64,000 nucleotides of DNA from Macrostomum hystrix (GCA_950097015.1 CATNEN010000038.1:5935001-5999000); one strand, 5' to 3'. Numbered from the stretch's first letter, positions 29,536 through 41,470 are shown. Numbers and translations: made by a program. Notes: generated by a model from the letters alone, not told the origin.

Positions 29536-30955
29536 ATTATCTGATATAGTTTGGTATCTGACTTGAAAGTAACTTTAAATTCAAAACCAACATCCCAAAC
29601 TTGCCAAGCTTGTAACAATACTTTGCAGTAATTATTCAAGTATGAAGTATGTCATGTTTACTTTCAAAGTTACTTGTTAAGTTTATCATAATTTTTTTTC
29701 TCGGGTACTTGCACTCAATAAAAGGAAGCATCTGAAGAGACAATTTTAGTTAAATATTGTTTATGACAAAAGTCATTAAAATATTATAAATAAAAAAGTA
29801 TAGCTCTATCCCTATTTTCATAAGCCAAAGTACATAACAAAAAGTAAAAATAGGAAAAAATTATTTAGGCCTAGGGCCTATAAAATAGCAATAAGTATTT
29901 ATAGCAATACTTTACCTTTATTCATGAAATTATTTTGAATTCATATTTAGGCCTACTCCAAAATCACAATTTTTAGCTTTTCGCTTTACTATTCAATTTC
30001 ACTTTCAACTTCAACTTCAATTTTAATATTCAATTTTGATATACATTAGCTCTTAAACACAAGTTGTGATACAAAAAGAGACAGAAAAAAAAGAATTTGA
30101 ATGCAAGATATTTTCAAAGTTCTAGAGCCTAGAAAAGAAAGCATCTTATGGTTTTGACACAAATTTAAATTCAATATATTTTTAGAAACAATTTAATTTT
30201 GTCAAATTTAATTATTTGCTATGTAATTCATGATATTTATATTCTTTTTATATTATCCAAGTAATTCCAATTAATTATTCTACTAAATATTACTACCACA
30301 CAAAAAGTATGCAATTCACTACAATTTAAATAAAAGGCCCTAGGCTTTAATAATACAACAGAATACACATTTTATCCTAATTCAAAATAATATGGGTAAC
30401 TTAAAGCTTAATTAAAGTGTTCCTTGAATTTGAATTAGGGCCTATAGAGTTTTAGCTCTTCAAGTTTTTTAAAATGTTTAGGGCCTACCAATTATGCAGA
30501 AGAACATATAAAATAAAGATCTATCAAAAGTTAGATGAGGGACTAGATGAAATTTCTGTGAAATAAATCTACTAAAAATACATCCCTAGGCCTGCCCATT
30601 TTCATATTGAATAGGCCTATGGCAGATTACAATTGGGTTCAAAGCTATAAATTGAAGAAAAAATTTATAGGATTTCAAATCCAGGCCAGACAGTATTCTG
30701 GGCCAAAATTGTTTGTCAGAATAAAAAGTGGCAATGTACGCCAGATAAATTCGGCGTACACTCCATCTTCCTGACTAAGGGCATACTGTCAGTGCCATAG
30801 TGAGCCTGCCAATCAATACCATACACTAAAGGCCTAGTCACAGAAAACGCTTTATTTCTAGGTCTATAATTCAGCGTCATTAAAACAGTCTCGTCTACTT
30901 GTATCTTGTAAAGCTTAGGTTCATACAGCTCTGGTGTACACAAGGTCAAAAGCTA
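29536..30955. other. AT-rich intergenic region
   Basis: Strongly AT-rich with many short taggcct motifs and no recognised gene. A 77-codon minus-strand frame at 30949-30716 has no supporting signal. Confidence 0.35.
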
Positions 30956-32645
30956 TATAAAAGGTATAAATATACGTTTTAAAAGTCTTCAACAACATCC
31001 TCTGAATCCTCTGTATCGGCGATCACAAAATTTGAATAATATCTCTGTCGGCCATGAACATGACAACAACAACAACAAATTACACTGTGAAAAGAAAAGT
31101 TCACAGTGTCACAAGGCACGCCGAAGAGCCAGCTTCCTGAAATTGTCGATTGCTCTTGTCCAAGTCTGATGCTCGCCAAGACCAGCATCGGCGAGCAGGC
31201 CCTCGACATAGCGGTGTGTCCTGGCCTGCCCTCGGCGCAGGGGACCCTGCATGGTCAGCAGCAGGACGTCCTGCGCCGGCTCTGGACAGTAGGCCCCGGC
31301 GCGCACCACATGGCCTGCCAGCTGCAGCCGCCGTCTCCGAAGGGTCTCACTGGGTGGGTGCAGCCCAGCGCGATAGTAAAGGGCGGCGTTGGAGACCCGC
31401 TCCGGGAAGTGGATGCCAAAGGCGGCGCGTAGCAGGGCCGAGTGCGCCGAGTCCAGCTGCCTCTCCAGCGCCTCCGTGGCCGTCCAGGTCTCGGCGTTGT
31501 ACATCAGGACGGTCTCGACCACCGCCTGGAACAGCCGAGCCCTGAGTCGATCAGGGAGGGTCTCGCTCCGCAGGACCGGCCGGATAGTCTGCAGCGCCCC
31601 CCACGCCAAGCCCCTGCGCCTCGCCAGATCTTCTGTGGCACTTGGGACCAGCCCGCCGAGATAAGTGAAGCGGGTGCAGCGAGGGAGGGGAACTGCTTGG
31701 CCGTCGCTAGTGCTGCAGGTGATGTTCGCAGGCAGCTCTGCAGGCACCGTCAGCACTTCCGTCTTCTTGGTGTTGATTACGAGCCCAACACTGGCTGCCA
31801 CTGCCACTAGACGGTCGAGCATCCGTTGTGCGCCTTCCACCGAGGAAGAGAGCAGGGCCAGGTCATCGGCATAGCCCAGCAGGGACAGGCGCCTCTCCGG
31901 GTGTCGGCTGCTCGTTCGTCTGAGCAGCAGGAAACCGTCCGCGTCTGATGGCAGCGCATGCCGCAGCACCCAGTCAAGGACCACCACGAACAAGAAGGGC
32001 GCCAACGTGTCGCCTTGCAGCACCCCTGATGTCGTGGGGAAGGAGTCCGACGGCCCGTCAGGTGTCATCACAGCGGCCACGGTGTTCACGTAGAGCGCCA
32101 TGACGGCGTCCACAAGACGCTGCGGGGCATGGTACGCCCGAAGCACTCGCGGGATGACAGCGCGCGCCACGGAGTCAAATGCCTTGAGGAAGTCTACGAA
32201 GACACAGATCAGCGTGGCCTGGTGAGTGCGCGCTTCTTCGATGACACGTCGGAGGGCGAGGATCTGGGTGATGGTGCCCCGACGTGGCCGGAACCCATTC
32301 TGCTCGGGCCTCAGGTATGGGTCCAGCACTGGCTGCAGCCGCTTCAGTAAGATCTTGTTGAAGAGCTTGGCAGCGCAGGACATCAGGGAGATGCCTCGGT
32401 GCTCCTCCTTCCGCGTGGTGCCTGGTTTCTTGGGGATCGCAACCATGTGGGCTGTCGTCCACTCGACTGGGGCTGGGTCTCCGTCCAGAACCCGGTTCAT
32501 GATGTTCGTCACCGCTTCGGCCACTTGCCTGATCCGCAGGGCCTCTACGGGAACCTTGTCCGGGCCAGTAGCCTTCCCTCCTGCAGAGCTGTTCGCCACC
32601 TCTATCACCTCGGCCACGGTGATGGACCGAGCGTTGAAATACCTC
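30956..32645 (-). mobile_element. 5'-truncated non-LTR retrotransposon (LINE)
   Basis: Minus-strand LINE that retains reverse transcriptase and C-terminal region plus a short 3' tail reaching about 30956. The apurinic endonuclease and ORF1 are missing, so it was truncated at about 32640, as is usual in target-primed reverse transcription. A 12-bp inverted repeat sits exactly at the truncation point. Confidence 0.88.
31109..32639 (-). CDS. LINE reverse transcriptase (endonuclease lost)
   Basis: An uninterrupted frame of about 510 codons. RT blocks in order: GPDKVPVEALR, NGFRPRRGTITQILAL, motif A VFVDFLKAFDSV, motif B TSGVLQGDTLAPFLF, motif C LGYADDLALL (catalytic YADD), motif D TKKTEVL, and FTYLGGLV. 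The thumb and C-terminal part follow (LDSAHSALLRAAFG). The frame is intact but begins inside the fingers domain. The first dozen residues of the open frame come from flanking sequence. No C-terminal zinc finger or RNase H was seen. The element shares distinctive wording with the relics at 34790 and 49798. Confidence 0.9.
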
Positions 32646-32662
32646 ATGAACATGAGGTATTT
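32637..32662. repeat. Perfect inverted repeat at the LINE truncation point
   Basis: aaatacctcatg-aa-catgaggtattt: 12-bp arms, 2-base spacer. Confidence 0.9.
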
Positions 32663-34789
32663 AAACAACATGTAATGAGCTGATTGACTTCTTTACACAT
32701 ATACAAGAAGTATATGCAAGAAAAGCAAATTTATTAGATAAGTTGTTGGCCTAATTTAAAGAAATTTCTATTTTATTTACAGCATTTTTCTCCGGAAACT
32801 TGACGTGATAACAATGCATAAACTATTGCGCCATAAACTACAGGTAATTTGCAAACAACCTTGACGATGCGATTTAAAAAGTGCATCTTTAGCGATGTAG
32901 TAATGAATGTAATCGACTATAATGGGCCAATACATGTTTCCAATTTTCTAGTGGTCATATAGATCGAAGTCACTGCGATTTATTACATACAAGGGTTAAT
33001 TCGATAGTAGAAGTCGCTTGGGAATATTATTATGCCATTGGCAATTTAAATCATTTTATAAAACTTTCACGTCTACTACAGGAAATAGAGCCGCAATAAT
33101 AATCAAGCGCTAATTCGCCAGCGATTCGCTGTCTCTTTGCCGGCGAACTTCGCTGAAGTTCCGCTGATGATTCGCCAGGTGCGGTCAGTGTTGTAAAACT
33201 ATGTTCTATGCTGCAGGAAGAAAAAATCCAGAGAAACACAGCTGCCTGCGACCATAAATATGGAAAATGAAGAAGAAAAAAAATTCGCCCCTATTCGCGG
33301 TCTCGCTGAGGATTCGCCGGCGATTCGCCGGCGGCTTTCCCAGAGGGATACTATCTGTGACACTATCAGCTGTATAGCAAGGACCACTAGGAGTAGGGGC
33401 CTAGTCTACTCCTAGTGGTCCTTGTAAGCCTTGCAAATACGCTTCAGAACATTGTATTTGCATGGCTCACATGATTCGCGTACCCGACGAGGCGTCCGTC
33501 GATCGATACGGCCCAGGAATGTGAGGAAGAAGTTCGGCGAGCGTTTGCTGCATGGGGAGCGTGTGCGTGTGGGCCAAAGAAGCAGCTGCCCCTGTGTTAG
33601 CAATCTCCCAGCGTTTCTCCCTCTCTCCCCATTCTGCCTCTGTTGTGCGCGCTGCTTGAATTTAAATACACTGGAAGCGAGAGGTATAGAGCTTCGCTGC
33701 CGCTTTTCATGTGACTCCGGAGTCCACACAGAAACGGGCCTCTGGCCCGTGGAGCGTTTATCTCTCTGTTGCTGTGGCAGAAGGTAACAGGAAGACAAAA
33801 CTTTCCTGTTATAGTCCAATTGTCTGCGATATGCGCCGACACCTCCTTATCCAGACCTATGTGACGAAGAGACCATGTTTTTAGTAATTTCGTCAAATAT
33901 AAAAATGGCAGCCAATCGAGGTGACTAAATTTCGTGGACACTTCGTACTTTAAAGTAGAATTGGATTAAGCGATTTTCTGCTGTATTCGTTCAATGTGGT
34001 GATGCATCTAAAATTAATCGTTTCTCGAGATCCTGGAAAAATTGATGCAAAGGATAGGATAAAATGGATACAAGCAAAAATTTTCAATGATTTATATCGC
34101 TAATTTTGCTAATGCAGGTGACGACCGAAAGACTCGCAAGTTGCAGATGATATAATCATATGTTGCAATTTTAATGGCGTGCAGTAGCAGTTGGATTGAC
34201 AAAGCGTCCATAAGCGTCACGCGGCAGCTGCAGCGAGACTTGCCTCGTCTATCCAACTCTGCCTCCTATATAGTCGCTAACATAAAAAAACATCGGACGG
34301 GACTTATCAGACCACGCGACTGTGCTAGTTTTGTACATCTCGTCATCACCATGCAGTTAAGGATTGAGGAATGATGGTAGGGTGCGAGGTGATAAACTTC
34401 ATGCATTCATCGCTTCACCTCCGGACGGTAAGTGGCGATCGCAATTCGGTCTGCTGTTGTCGATATCGGGCCGAAAGAGGCGCCCCGCGCGCACTAAGCC
34501 CTCCTGGGGATTCAGCCGAAGAGCGACCAAACAGTCTTCGAGCCTATACATTTGCATGCGCATGTCGAAAATTTTCCGAGCTACTTCTCCGATCCCTGCC
34601 TGACTATATACATGATCACTGCCCGGACTTCGACCTAAGGCCAGTGTCCGCTCCTGGCATATCCTATTGTCCTTGAAGAAACTATCGAGGTGCCAGATTT
34701 CTCCCGAGCGCAGCATGGTTCCAGTTTAGCCGCGTGCTATAATTGATGAAGACCCAGCATCTCCTAAATAAAAGGCAGCGCACAAAACC
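32663..34789. other. Region without a recognised gene
   Basis: Contains a cluster of gattcgccggcg-like motifs (33108-33345), a long perfect hairpin (33378-33424) and a GC-rich block (33420-33800) with open frames on both strands but no recognisable domain. Confidence 0.35.
33378..33424. repeat. Perfect 19-bp inverted repeat (hairpin)
   Basis: Arms caaggaccactaggagtag and ctactcctagtggtccttg around a 9-base loop gggcctagt. No transposon or gene association was found. Confidence 0.9.
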
Positions 34790-35260
34790 ATGGCAATAAC
34801 CAAAAAGTCGGCGGCATCCAAGAACTGCAAGAAAACAGAGGTCCTCACTGTTCCGCCCGACATTCCGGCCGCGACCGAAACTGAAGTCTGACGAAGACGC
34901 GTGACACCGCTCCCTGATCGCTGCGAACAATTTTAAGTACGTGGGCGGACTGGTGCCATCCATCACTACGGGACCGCAGAGGCCATTACATAGTTTTTTA
35001 GGGCCATCAGAACCGTCGTGCATGCACTGTCGTTCTCGAGATGGTGCTATTACAGTGCTATTACACTAAGCCGAAACCTGGACGGTAAACACCACTCTGT
35101 AGCGGCAGCTGGACGCTGCGCATTCAGGCCTGCTGCACGCCGCCTTCGCCATTCACTTCCACGAGCGCAAAAGCAATGCCGAGCACGCGCTGCGTCGCAG
35201 TCCGGGCGCCGGTGTCCGGTCCGGAAGTGTCGAAGTGCTAACGAAGTGTCGCATGGCCCT
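34790..35260 (+). pseudogene. Decayed LINE RT 3' part
   Basis: Scattered plus-strand matches to the LINE at 31109: CKKTEVLTVPPDIPAA (34830s), FKYVGGLVPS (34931), LDAAHSGLLHAAFAIHFHER (35110s). They are in order but broken by frame shifts and stops. Confidence 0.75.
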
Positions 35261-35379
35261 TACGCTCCACTTCCTCTCGTGCATGGTCCATCTGTCCATC
35301 CGCTGCTTCACTTAAACCCGCTCCGTCCTCTTATAACTGCAGGCTGCAGGCCGCTTTCCTGGTCCAGTTGATTTCGTTG

Positions 35380-35730
35380 TTTTCTTCGCCACGCCCTCCG
35401 CCGCCAACCGATCCGCCTTTTTATTACCTTCAACTTCGACATGCCCTGCCACTCACTTCATCTTTAGAACTCCATATCAGGCTAGTAGCTTACGATCTTA
35501 TTCCAACAGTGTCAAGTGTCCAGTCAGTCGCTCCTCGCCACCTATCCTGTATAGCCTGGAGCGCTGCTTGGCTGTCGCTGATGACTGTGGCCGTCGGCCG
35601 TGTCTAGCCATAGTCGATGGCCATCCGCAGAGCGCGGATTTCGGCCTGCGTGGATGAGCATCCGATGAAGTCTGTAGCTTACTCGGTAGTATTGGCAGCC
35701 CGGCTTCCTTCCAGGTGCACCTTGGCCAGC
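35380..35730 (-). pseudogene. RNase H relic from a LINE
   Basis: Minus strand: FIGCSSTQAEIRALRMAID, then a stop, then TVISDSQAALQAIQDRW, and later VAGHVEVEGNKKADRLAAEG. These are the Q-E, SDS and GHxGxxGNxxAD blocks of the RNase H domain found in some LINE clades. It lies opposite in orientation to the RT relic just upstream. Confidence 0.75.
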
Positions 35731-36148
35731 CATGGGTACTACGCCTATGCTGGCTGCATGCTCCAGTATATGCAGCCAGCACAGCTTTTTCAGCTTGTGG
35801 ACCCTCGCTTCAGCCTTCGTGGTCATAATTCGTACGTGTTCTACTTCTATGACTGTTTGTTTTTTGATCCAACGTGAACCCTAGGTATCGTGGGTTCGTC
35901 GTCATCGTGGTGATAAGGCCCTTTCCGATTTTTAGGTCCATTTGCATCCTTCAGTCTGCTTTGGTTGTTGCTGAAGCTGACGTTTTTTGTTGTTCTTGTC
36001 TGTACATCGCTGTCCGTCTGTTCAGCCACCATGTCTGCACATATATGGCAATATTTCTTTTCAGGTGGCCATGGTGCTGTGGCAGAACAAACTAATAAGC
36101 ATAGTACAGAATCTTTCAAATTGAACTTCTTCCACTGCTTGGAGATTG

Positions 36149-36347
36149 TGTAAGGCTTGCGTACTGTGTACTTCACTCCCTTTGTGTCTGGCCACTCCAG
36201 CCAATCAGCGCCTTACACGTGCGCTCAGCTATCATCTCTCACCTGCCGTACCCCCACCCAAATTATCGATCCATCAAATATATAGTGTCGCCCACTGGGC
36301 AGCGCTCAGTTAAGCATTACTTTCGACTACTAACTAAAGTCTCTACA
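36149..36347 (+). repeat. 5' LTR of second Ty3-type element
   Basis: TGTAAGGCTTGCG...CTCTACA, 199 bp. It contains tatatagtgtcgccc, a TATA-like promoter candidate. gtggcatcgcaag follows as primer-binding site. Confidence 0.93.
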
Positions 36348-36365
36348 GTGGCATCGCAAGCAGTC

Positions 36366-37154
36366 ATGTCTGTGCCCCTACACCTGCCCCCACCTGAGCC
36401 TTTCGATACACAGAAAGAGCCACACAATCTCGCGGCGCGGTGGGCAGAATGGGCCAGCCGGTTCAAGTGCTTTGTGACAGCTAGCGGCATTTCAAACACG
36501 CAACAGCAACGCGAAATTCTGCTATACGTCGGCGGTAAACAGCTTTACGAAGCCTACGCAGAGCTGACCACACCAGGCGAGTCACTCGACGATCTCCTGA
36601 AGGCCTTCAAAGAGCACTTCAGCAGCAGGCACAACCCCGTGTTCGTGCGGTACGAGTTCCGGTTCTGCACTCAACAGCAGGGCGAGTCCATCAACGCTTG
36701 GGTGCAGCGGCTGTACAAGGCAGCAGAGGGCTGCGATTTCCAGACCCAGCGCGACCCCATCATCAGGGACCAGATCGTTGCCGGCTGCCAATCAGACCAG
36801 CTGCGCCGCAGGCTGCTGCAGACACCGAACATCGGCCTTCAGGACGTCCTGCAGCAGGCCAGAGCCTTCGAATCGGTGGACCTCCAGTCAGCGGCTATCG
36901 AAGCCCGAAAGTCCGACTCTGTGAATGCTGTTCGGCGAATCGAGAGGCCAGTGAGATCGGAGCAGCCCAGAAACAGCAAATGCATCCGCTGCGGCGAGCC
37001 GGGCCACAGAACTTGCGAGGTGGCCCGCGGAAAGACTTGCCGGAGCTGCAACAAAGTTGGGCACCTAGCGAAGGCCTGTCTGTCGAAACCGTCACTGAAC
37101 GAGGAGGGCGCACACCATCACCGAGGAGCAGCAGCCCGTACTGCACGGGCCTGA
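36366..37154 (+). CDS. Ty3-type Gag (262 aa)
   Basis: An intact frame from ATG 36366 (MSVPLHLPPPEP). A retrotransposon Gag-like capsid (FKCFVTASGI, GGKQLYEAYAEL) is followed by a basic region and two zinc knuckles (CIRCGEPGHRTC, CRSCNKVGHLAKAC). Gag forms particles around the RNA. The frame ends at 37154 and protease resumes in another frame, so pol may have used frameshifting or the junction may be damaged. Confidence 0.88.
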   Translation: MSVPLHLPPPEPFDTQKEPHNLAARWAEWASRFKCFVTASGISNTQQQREILLYVGGKQLYEAYAELTTPGESLDDLLKAFKEHFSSRHNPVFVRYEFRFCTQQQGESINAWVQRLYKAAEGCDFQTQRDPIIRDQIVAGCQSDQLRRRLLQTPNIGLQDVLQQARAFESVDLQSAAIEARKSDSVNAVRRIERPVRSEQPRNSKCIRCGEPGHRTCEVARGKTCRSCNKVGHLAKACLSKPSLNEEGAHHHRGAAARTARA

Positions 37155-37214
37155 TGACAGTGACAGTAGCAGCGAGGTCTTCTGCCTCTCCCCTCTGAGA
37201 AAGAGGCTGCCGCT

Positions 37215-39330
37215 CGTGAAAGCCGACATCAACGGTCGTGCCACAGACCTGCTTATTGACAGCGGCGCGAGCTGCAACCTGATGGACGTCAAGACCTTCA
37301 AGGCCATCGAGGGCACTGCGGCCCAGCTTGGTGAGTCTCAAAAAAAGTATTCCCGTTCGGCTCCAGCAAGCCGCTGACGACATTGGGCAAGGCCACCTTG
37401 TAAACGACCGTCTACGACGTCAGCGCCCGCATCAGCTACATCATCGACAAGGAGAGCTGTACCACGATCATCGGCCGCCAGACCAGCGAGGAACTCGGCA
37501 TTCTGCGCATCGGGCCAAGCCAACCGACGGTCTGCCAGCTGGCAGAAGCCAAGAAGCTGCCGAAGTCTCTCAATACAGCCCTGGAGGCAGCAGCATGTTG
37601 TGATTGACAATGCTTGCGCATATGCTTGAAAACTGACAATGAACTATTGACCATATTGAATGCATGCGTGGGCGCATACTGCACTCAGGCTAGAGTGAGT
37701 AGGATTGCGTATTGATTTGTCAACGTGCATTATTAAGCAACGTGCAAGTAGGAGATGAACTCTATAAATATAATGTGAGCGAGACTTGTGTCTCTGAGCG
37801 TGAAACTTCAATCAACAAAACTCTTGCGTTAATTAGAACACAACACAGCAGCCGAGGCGAACGACCGGACGCTACCAGAGCAGGTGCGCCTAGCCAACAT
37901 CCTCCGGGCACATCGCCAACGATTCGAGGGCATCGGCTGTGTCAAGGACGTCAAGGTCAGCATCCACCTACGCGAAGAAGCCGTGCCTGTCTGCCACCCA
38001 CCCAGCCGAGTCCCGGTGCACCTGCGGGAGGCAGCGCAGCGCGAGCTAGACGAGCAGTTCGCTGCCGGCATCATCGAGCGAGTGAAGGGACCGTCCGACT
38101 GGGTGGCCCGCATGGTGGTGGTCCCGAAGTCGCAGCCGGGCCAAGTGCGCATCACCCAGGACCTGCGGGATGTTAACAAGTTCGTTTGCCCGAGAAGCAG
38201 CCTATCCCGACATTCGAGGAGGTCACAGACGAAATGGCGGGCGCGCGCTACTTCTCGGAGCTCGACATCAACAAGGCCTTCCATCAGATCCGCGTCCGGG
38301 AGGAATCGCGCCACTTGCTGACGTTCTCCACGCCAAAGGGCCTCATGCGACTGACGCGCCTGTGCATGGGCTTCACGTCAGCGTCGGAGATCCTGCAGAG
38401 GGTCATGACCACCGTGCTCGGCGGCCTGCCCGGCGTCCGCTGGGTGCACGATGACATCATCATCTATGCCAGAAACATCAAGGACCACAACCAGCAACTG
38501 GCGGCAACTCTGCAGCGGCTGGAGTCCTACAACGTCACCCTCAACCCGGCGAAGTGCAGATTCGCGGTCAGGGAGGCGACTTTTCTCGCGGCGGCCGTAC
38601 CACCCGGCGGCGAACGGCGTCACGGAACGCGTCAACCGATCAATCAACAAGACCATCAGGATTGCCAAAATCGAGTCAACAGACTGGCGGGAGGCTCTGG
38701 AGGACTGGCTAGAAGCCTACCGCAACACCCCGCATTCGAGCACGGGGTCGACGCCAGAGCCTTGAACTAGCCGAGCTCATGTTCCAGCGGCAGGTCCAGG
38801 ACGTCATCCCCAGCGTGCAACAGCGACGCCAGCAGCCGCGCAACCTGGCGTCCATCAGGGCCCGCGACAACGAGGCCAAGCAGCGGATGTCCCGGTACGC
38901 CGACGACCGCCGAAGGGCCGCAAGCCACGACATTAGAGCCGGCGACGCGGTGCTACGCAGGCGGCGACCAGCGGCCAAGACAAAGACACCCTTCGAGCCG
39001 GAGCCCTGGGCCATCGACGAGGTAAAGGGCGACTCCCTGGTCCTGAGCAGAGGGCGCCAGACCTGCATGCGCCACATCACGGACCTAAGGCACCTGCCCG
39101 CAATCGACCAGCCACCGACGCCACCGCCTCCAGCCGGGTCTACGCCACCAGTGGAGCCACCAGCGGCAGCGGCACCACCAGCGGCACCAGAGGCGCCTAC
39201 AGCGCTGCTACCGGCGCCACCCCAGGCGCAGCCACGGACGGCGGGAGGCCGTGCATCGCCGCCGAACGTCTCGAGGTGCCCCCTGCCGCGCGCGTGCAAA
39301 ACCAGTCGACTGTGTCTCTATTGCGAGTAA
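37215..39330 (+). pseudogene. Ty3-type pol remnant
   Basis: In order: protease DLLIDSGASCNLMD (near 37250); the RT start, interrupted by a solo LTR; RT core FSELDINKAFHQI and VHDDIII (near 38450). Then an abrupt join near 38590 to YHPAANGVTERVNRSI, the end of the integrase core, so RT connection, RNase H and most of integrase are gone. A stop follows near 38765 and then an integrase C-terminal part (SRYADDRRRAASHDIRAGD) with a proline/alanine tail. Frames change several times; not functional. Confidence 0.88.
37596..37845. mobile_element. Solo LTR nested in the Ty3-type pol
   Basis: A 250-bp insert that starts TGTTGTGATTG and ends ACACAACA, with a perfect 7-bp terminal inverted repeat (TGTTGTG/CACAACA). 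It is flanked by the 5-bp duplication cagca (37591-37595 and 37846-37850). Removing it restores coding continuity of the host element. It includes aactctataaatataatgtg, a TATA-like box. The family is unlike the other two LTRs here. Confidence 0.88.
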
Positions 39331-39561
39331 AACTGACCTGTGAAAGCACTCATCATCATGGTATTCAATATGCTGTCTCTTATCACTACTTCCGCATCAT
39401 CGTGCAATACTCGTCATTCATTTGCCATGTCAACAATCTATTACTCACTAATTTTAAATCCCTGTTGGAGGTGGGAGCGCCTGTTTTGCTTTATTCAGAT
39501 TTAGTCTTTGTTGCCACCTTGCTCGTGTTAATCTCCTATTTTAATTTCATTTGGGGAAGGA

Positions 39562-39760
39562 TGTAAGGCTTGCGTACTGTGTACTTCACTCCCTTTGTGT
39601 CTGGCCACTCCAGCCAATCAGCGCCTTACACGTGCGCTCAGCTATCATCTTTTACCTGCCGTACCCCCACCCAAATTATCGATCCATCAAATATATAGTG
39701 TCGCCCGCTGGGCAGCGCTCAGTTGAGCATTACTTTCGACTACTAACTAAAATCTCTACA
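39562..39760 (+). repeat. 3' LTR of second Ty3-type element
   Basis: 199 bp, preceded by the polypurine tract ggggaagga. About 97% identical to the 5' LTR. Confidence 0.93.
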
Positions 39761-39765
39761 GAGAT

Positions 39766-41379
39766 CAAGGCATCGATACGACCATATCTCACACCCAATT
39801 TTAAAATCATGTATATTATGCTTGTACTCAGCTCATCGTAATCAGCTATCCGCTGCAAAAGTCTTCAATGTAAATGTACTTCGGTGCCGTGGGTATGGAT
39901 ACGGTTGCTGGGCCCCAACTATCGACCAATAAAGGCAAGCTTTTAAGTTTATGAGTATTCTATTCCATAACAGTAAATATTATGACATTATACCATTAAT
40001 ATATATGCTTTCAGCGCGTTAATGGAAAATCAGAGGGCGCCGTTAGACGCCCGAGGATTTTTCAATGACGCCCGCAAAGCTTGGGTATCAATTTTATTGT
40101 ACCATAGACGTTTATGCCCAAGCTATACTTTCAGTCAGAGACGGGTGTGTGGGGCAGAGCCCCCACTTCAGGGGTGCCATAGACATTTTAGCCTCAGTAA
40201 GCCATTCCTATTGGTCGATGCCTTTTTGCGGGCGGTTAATGGCTATTAACTGCCCGCTAGAAAATTACCGAGCATTAATTCATCTATGGCCATTAACGGG
40301 CAAGACTTTCTGCCCACCGGGCAAAAAGGTCATGGTACAATAGAAAACATAGCTACCTTGAGAAGTCGCACGTTGCTTTGATGAAATATTTCCAGCGCTT
40401 CTAACCGCGGTCAGAATCACACTCAGTGTGGTAGACGTTGACGTTTGTTTCGACCATAGATACTACGCTCGTAGAAGCAGTATCTAGTACAGAAGTATCT
40501 ATGGCGACTATAGTATCTATGTATCTATGTTTCTAGCATTTATGGTTTTCACGAATGAGAAGGGACGAAAATAACCTACTTCCTAAATGCGCAGCATTTA
40601 TACTAGCTATTTAGTTAGTAGATTTATATTTACTGAGAAGCAACGTGCGTTTAGAATCAAAATCGAAAAGGGAACTTTCCTGATGGAAGTATTTGGTACT
40701 TACAGTCGAGTGTACAGATAAAGCTTCCACTAACAAGGAACAAAATTTTAGTTTGTTCTTTTTTCGGTTCCGACGAAAAAATTATGATGTATGCGTAAAA
40801 TGATATTTCAAGCTTAATTTCAATTTCGCTTTCGTTAGGAATCCTGTGAGGCACATCTAGCCACTTCAAACGTATAACACTAAATTGTGTACATTCTACG
40901 AGCGTAATACTCAGTACATGTATGGTTCCTTCACTAAGGAACGTCTTTACTAATTAATATAAAGGGAAGTTACGTGCGTCTTTTCAAGACAAACACGGCT
41001 TAATCTCAGATTAGGAAGGTAATTTTATACCTCAGGCTATATATGCAGTGTACATTGAGTGACATTCGCACAATGACTGCATGTCTTGTGGGATAGCTGC
41101 TAAAAATAGAAATGAGAGAACAAACAGAGACAGGGGAGTGTACAGTGTAATTGACAGTGAAGGGAAGTTCCCTAATTCCGAGAAATACGTGGGTGCTCAT
41201 GCTTATACTCTGCTGCGTACGTGAGCATGTGGAAGTTTCTCTAAGATACGGGAAGTACCTTATGAATCGGTACCTCAAGCTATACGCCCACTGCCTGAGG
41301 TGAACAGGACGAAAAACGAAATAATACACGGTACTATACGAGCTATTTTAGGAAACTTGTGGCCGATTAAATAAAAAAC
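39766..41379. other. Intergenic region upstream of the kinase
   Basis: No gene. It contains repeated tatctatg-type strings near 40470-40530 and a copy-like segment (40020-40340) rich in gcccgc/gggca complements, without identifiable transposon ends. Confidence 0.35.
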
Positions 41380-41385
41380 TATAAA
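41380..41385 (+). promoter_or_regulatory. TATA box of the kinase gene
   Basis: TATAAA about 90 bases before the start codon, with an initiator-like tcagtt about 30 bases downstream (near 41408). Confidence 0.55.
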
Positions 41386-41470
41386 TACGCAGTCTTTCGA
41401 ATCAGGTTTCAGTTAGTTACTGATGCAATATTAGTATCTCGACAATTCACCAAGCTTTAAACTTCTAACA

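Larger units (their letters stand above)
36147..39760 (+). mobile_element. Second Ty3-type LTR element, defective
   Basis: 3.6 kb with LTRs of 199 bp (36149-36347 and 39562-39760) differing at five positions by eye. The sequence gagat flanks both sides (36142-36146, 39761-39765) if two extra bases (tg) are counted at the left end. Gag is intact. Pol is broken by frame changes, by a nested solo LTR and by a deletion joining RT to late integrase. Confidence 0.93.

Noticed and set aside
33412-33819. Basic 135-codon minus-strand frame ending CKYNVLKRICKAYKDH
   Set aside because: Considered as a peptide precursor, but there is no signal peptide, cleavage-site pattern or splice support.
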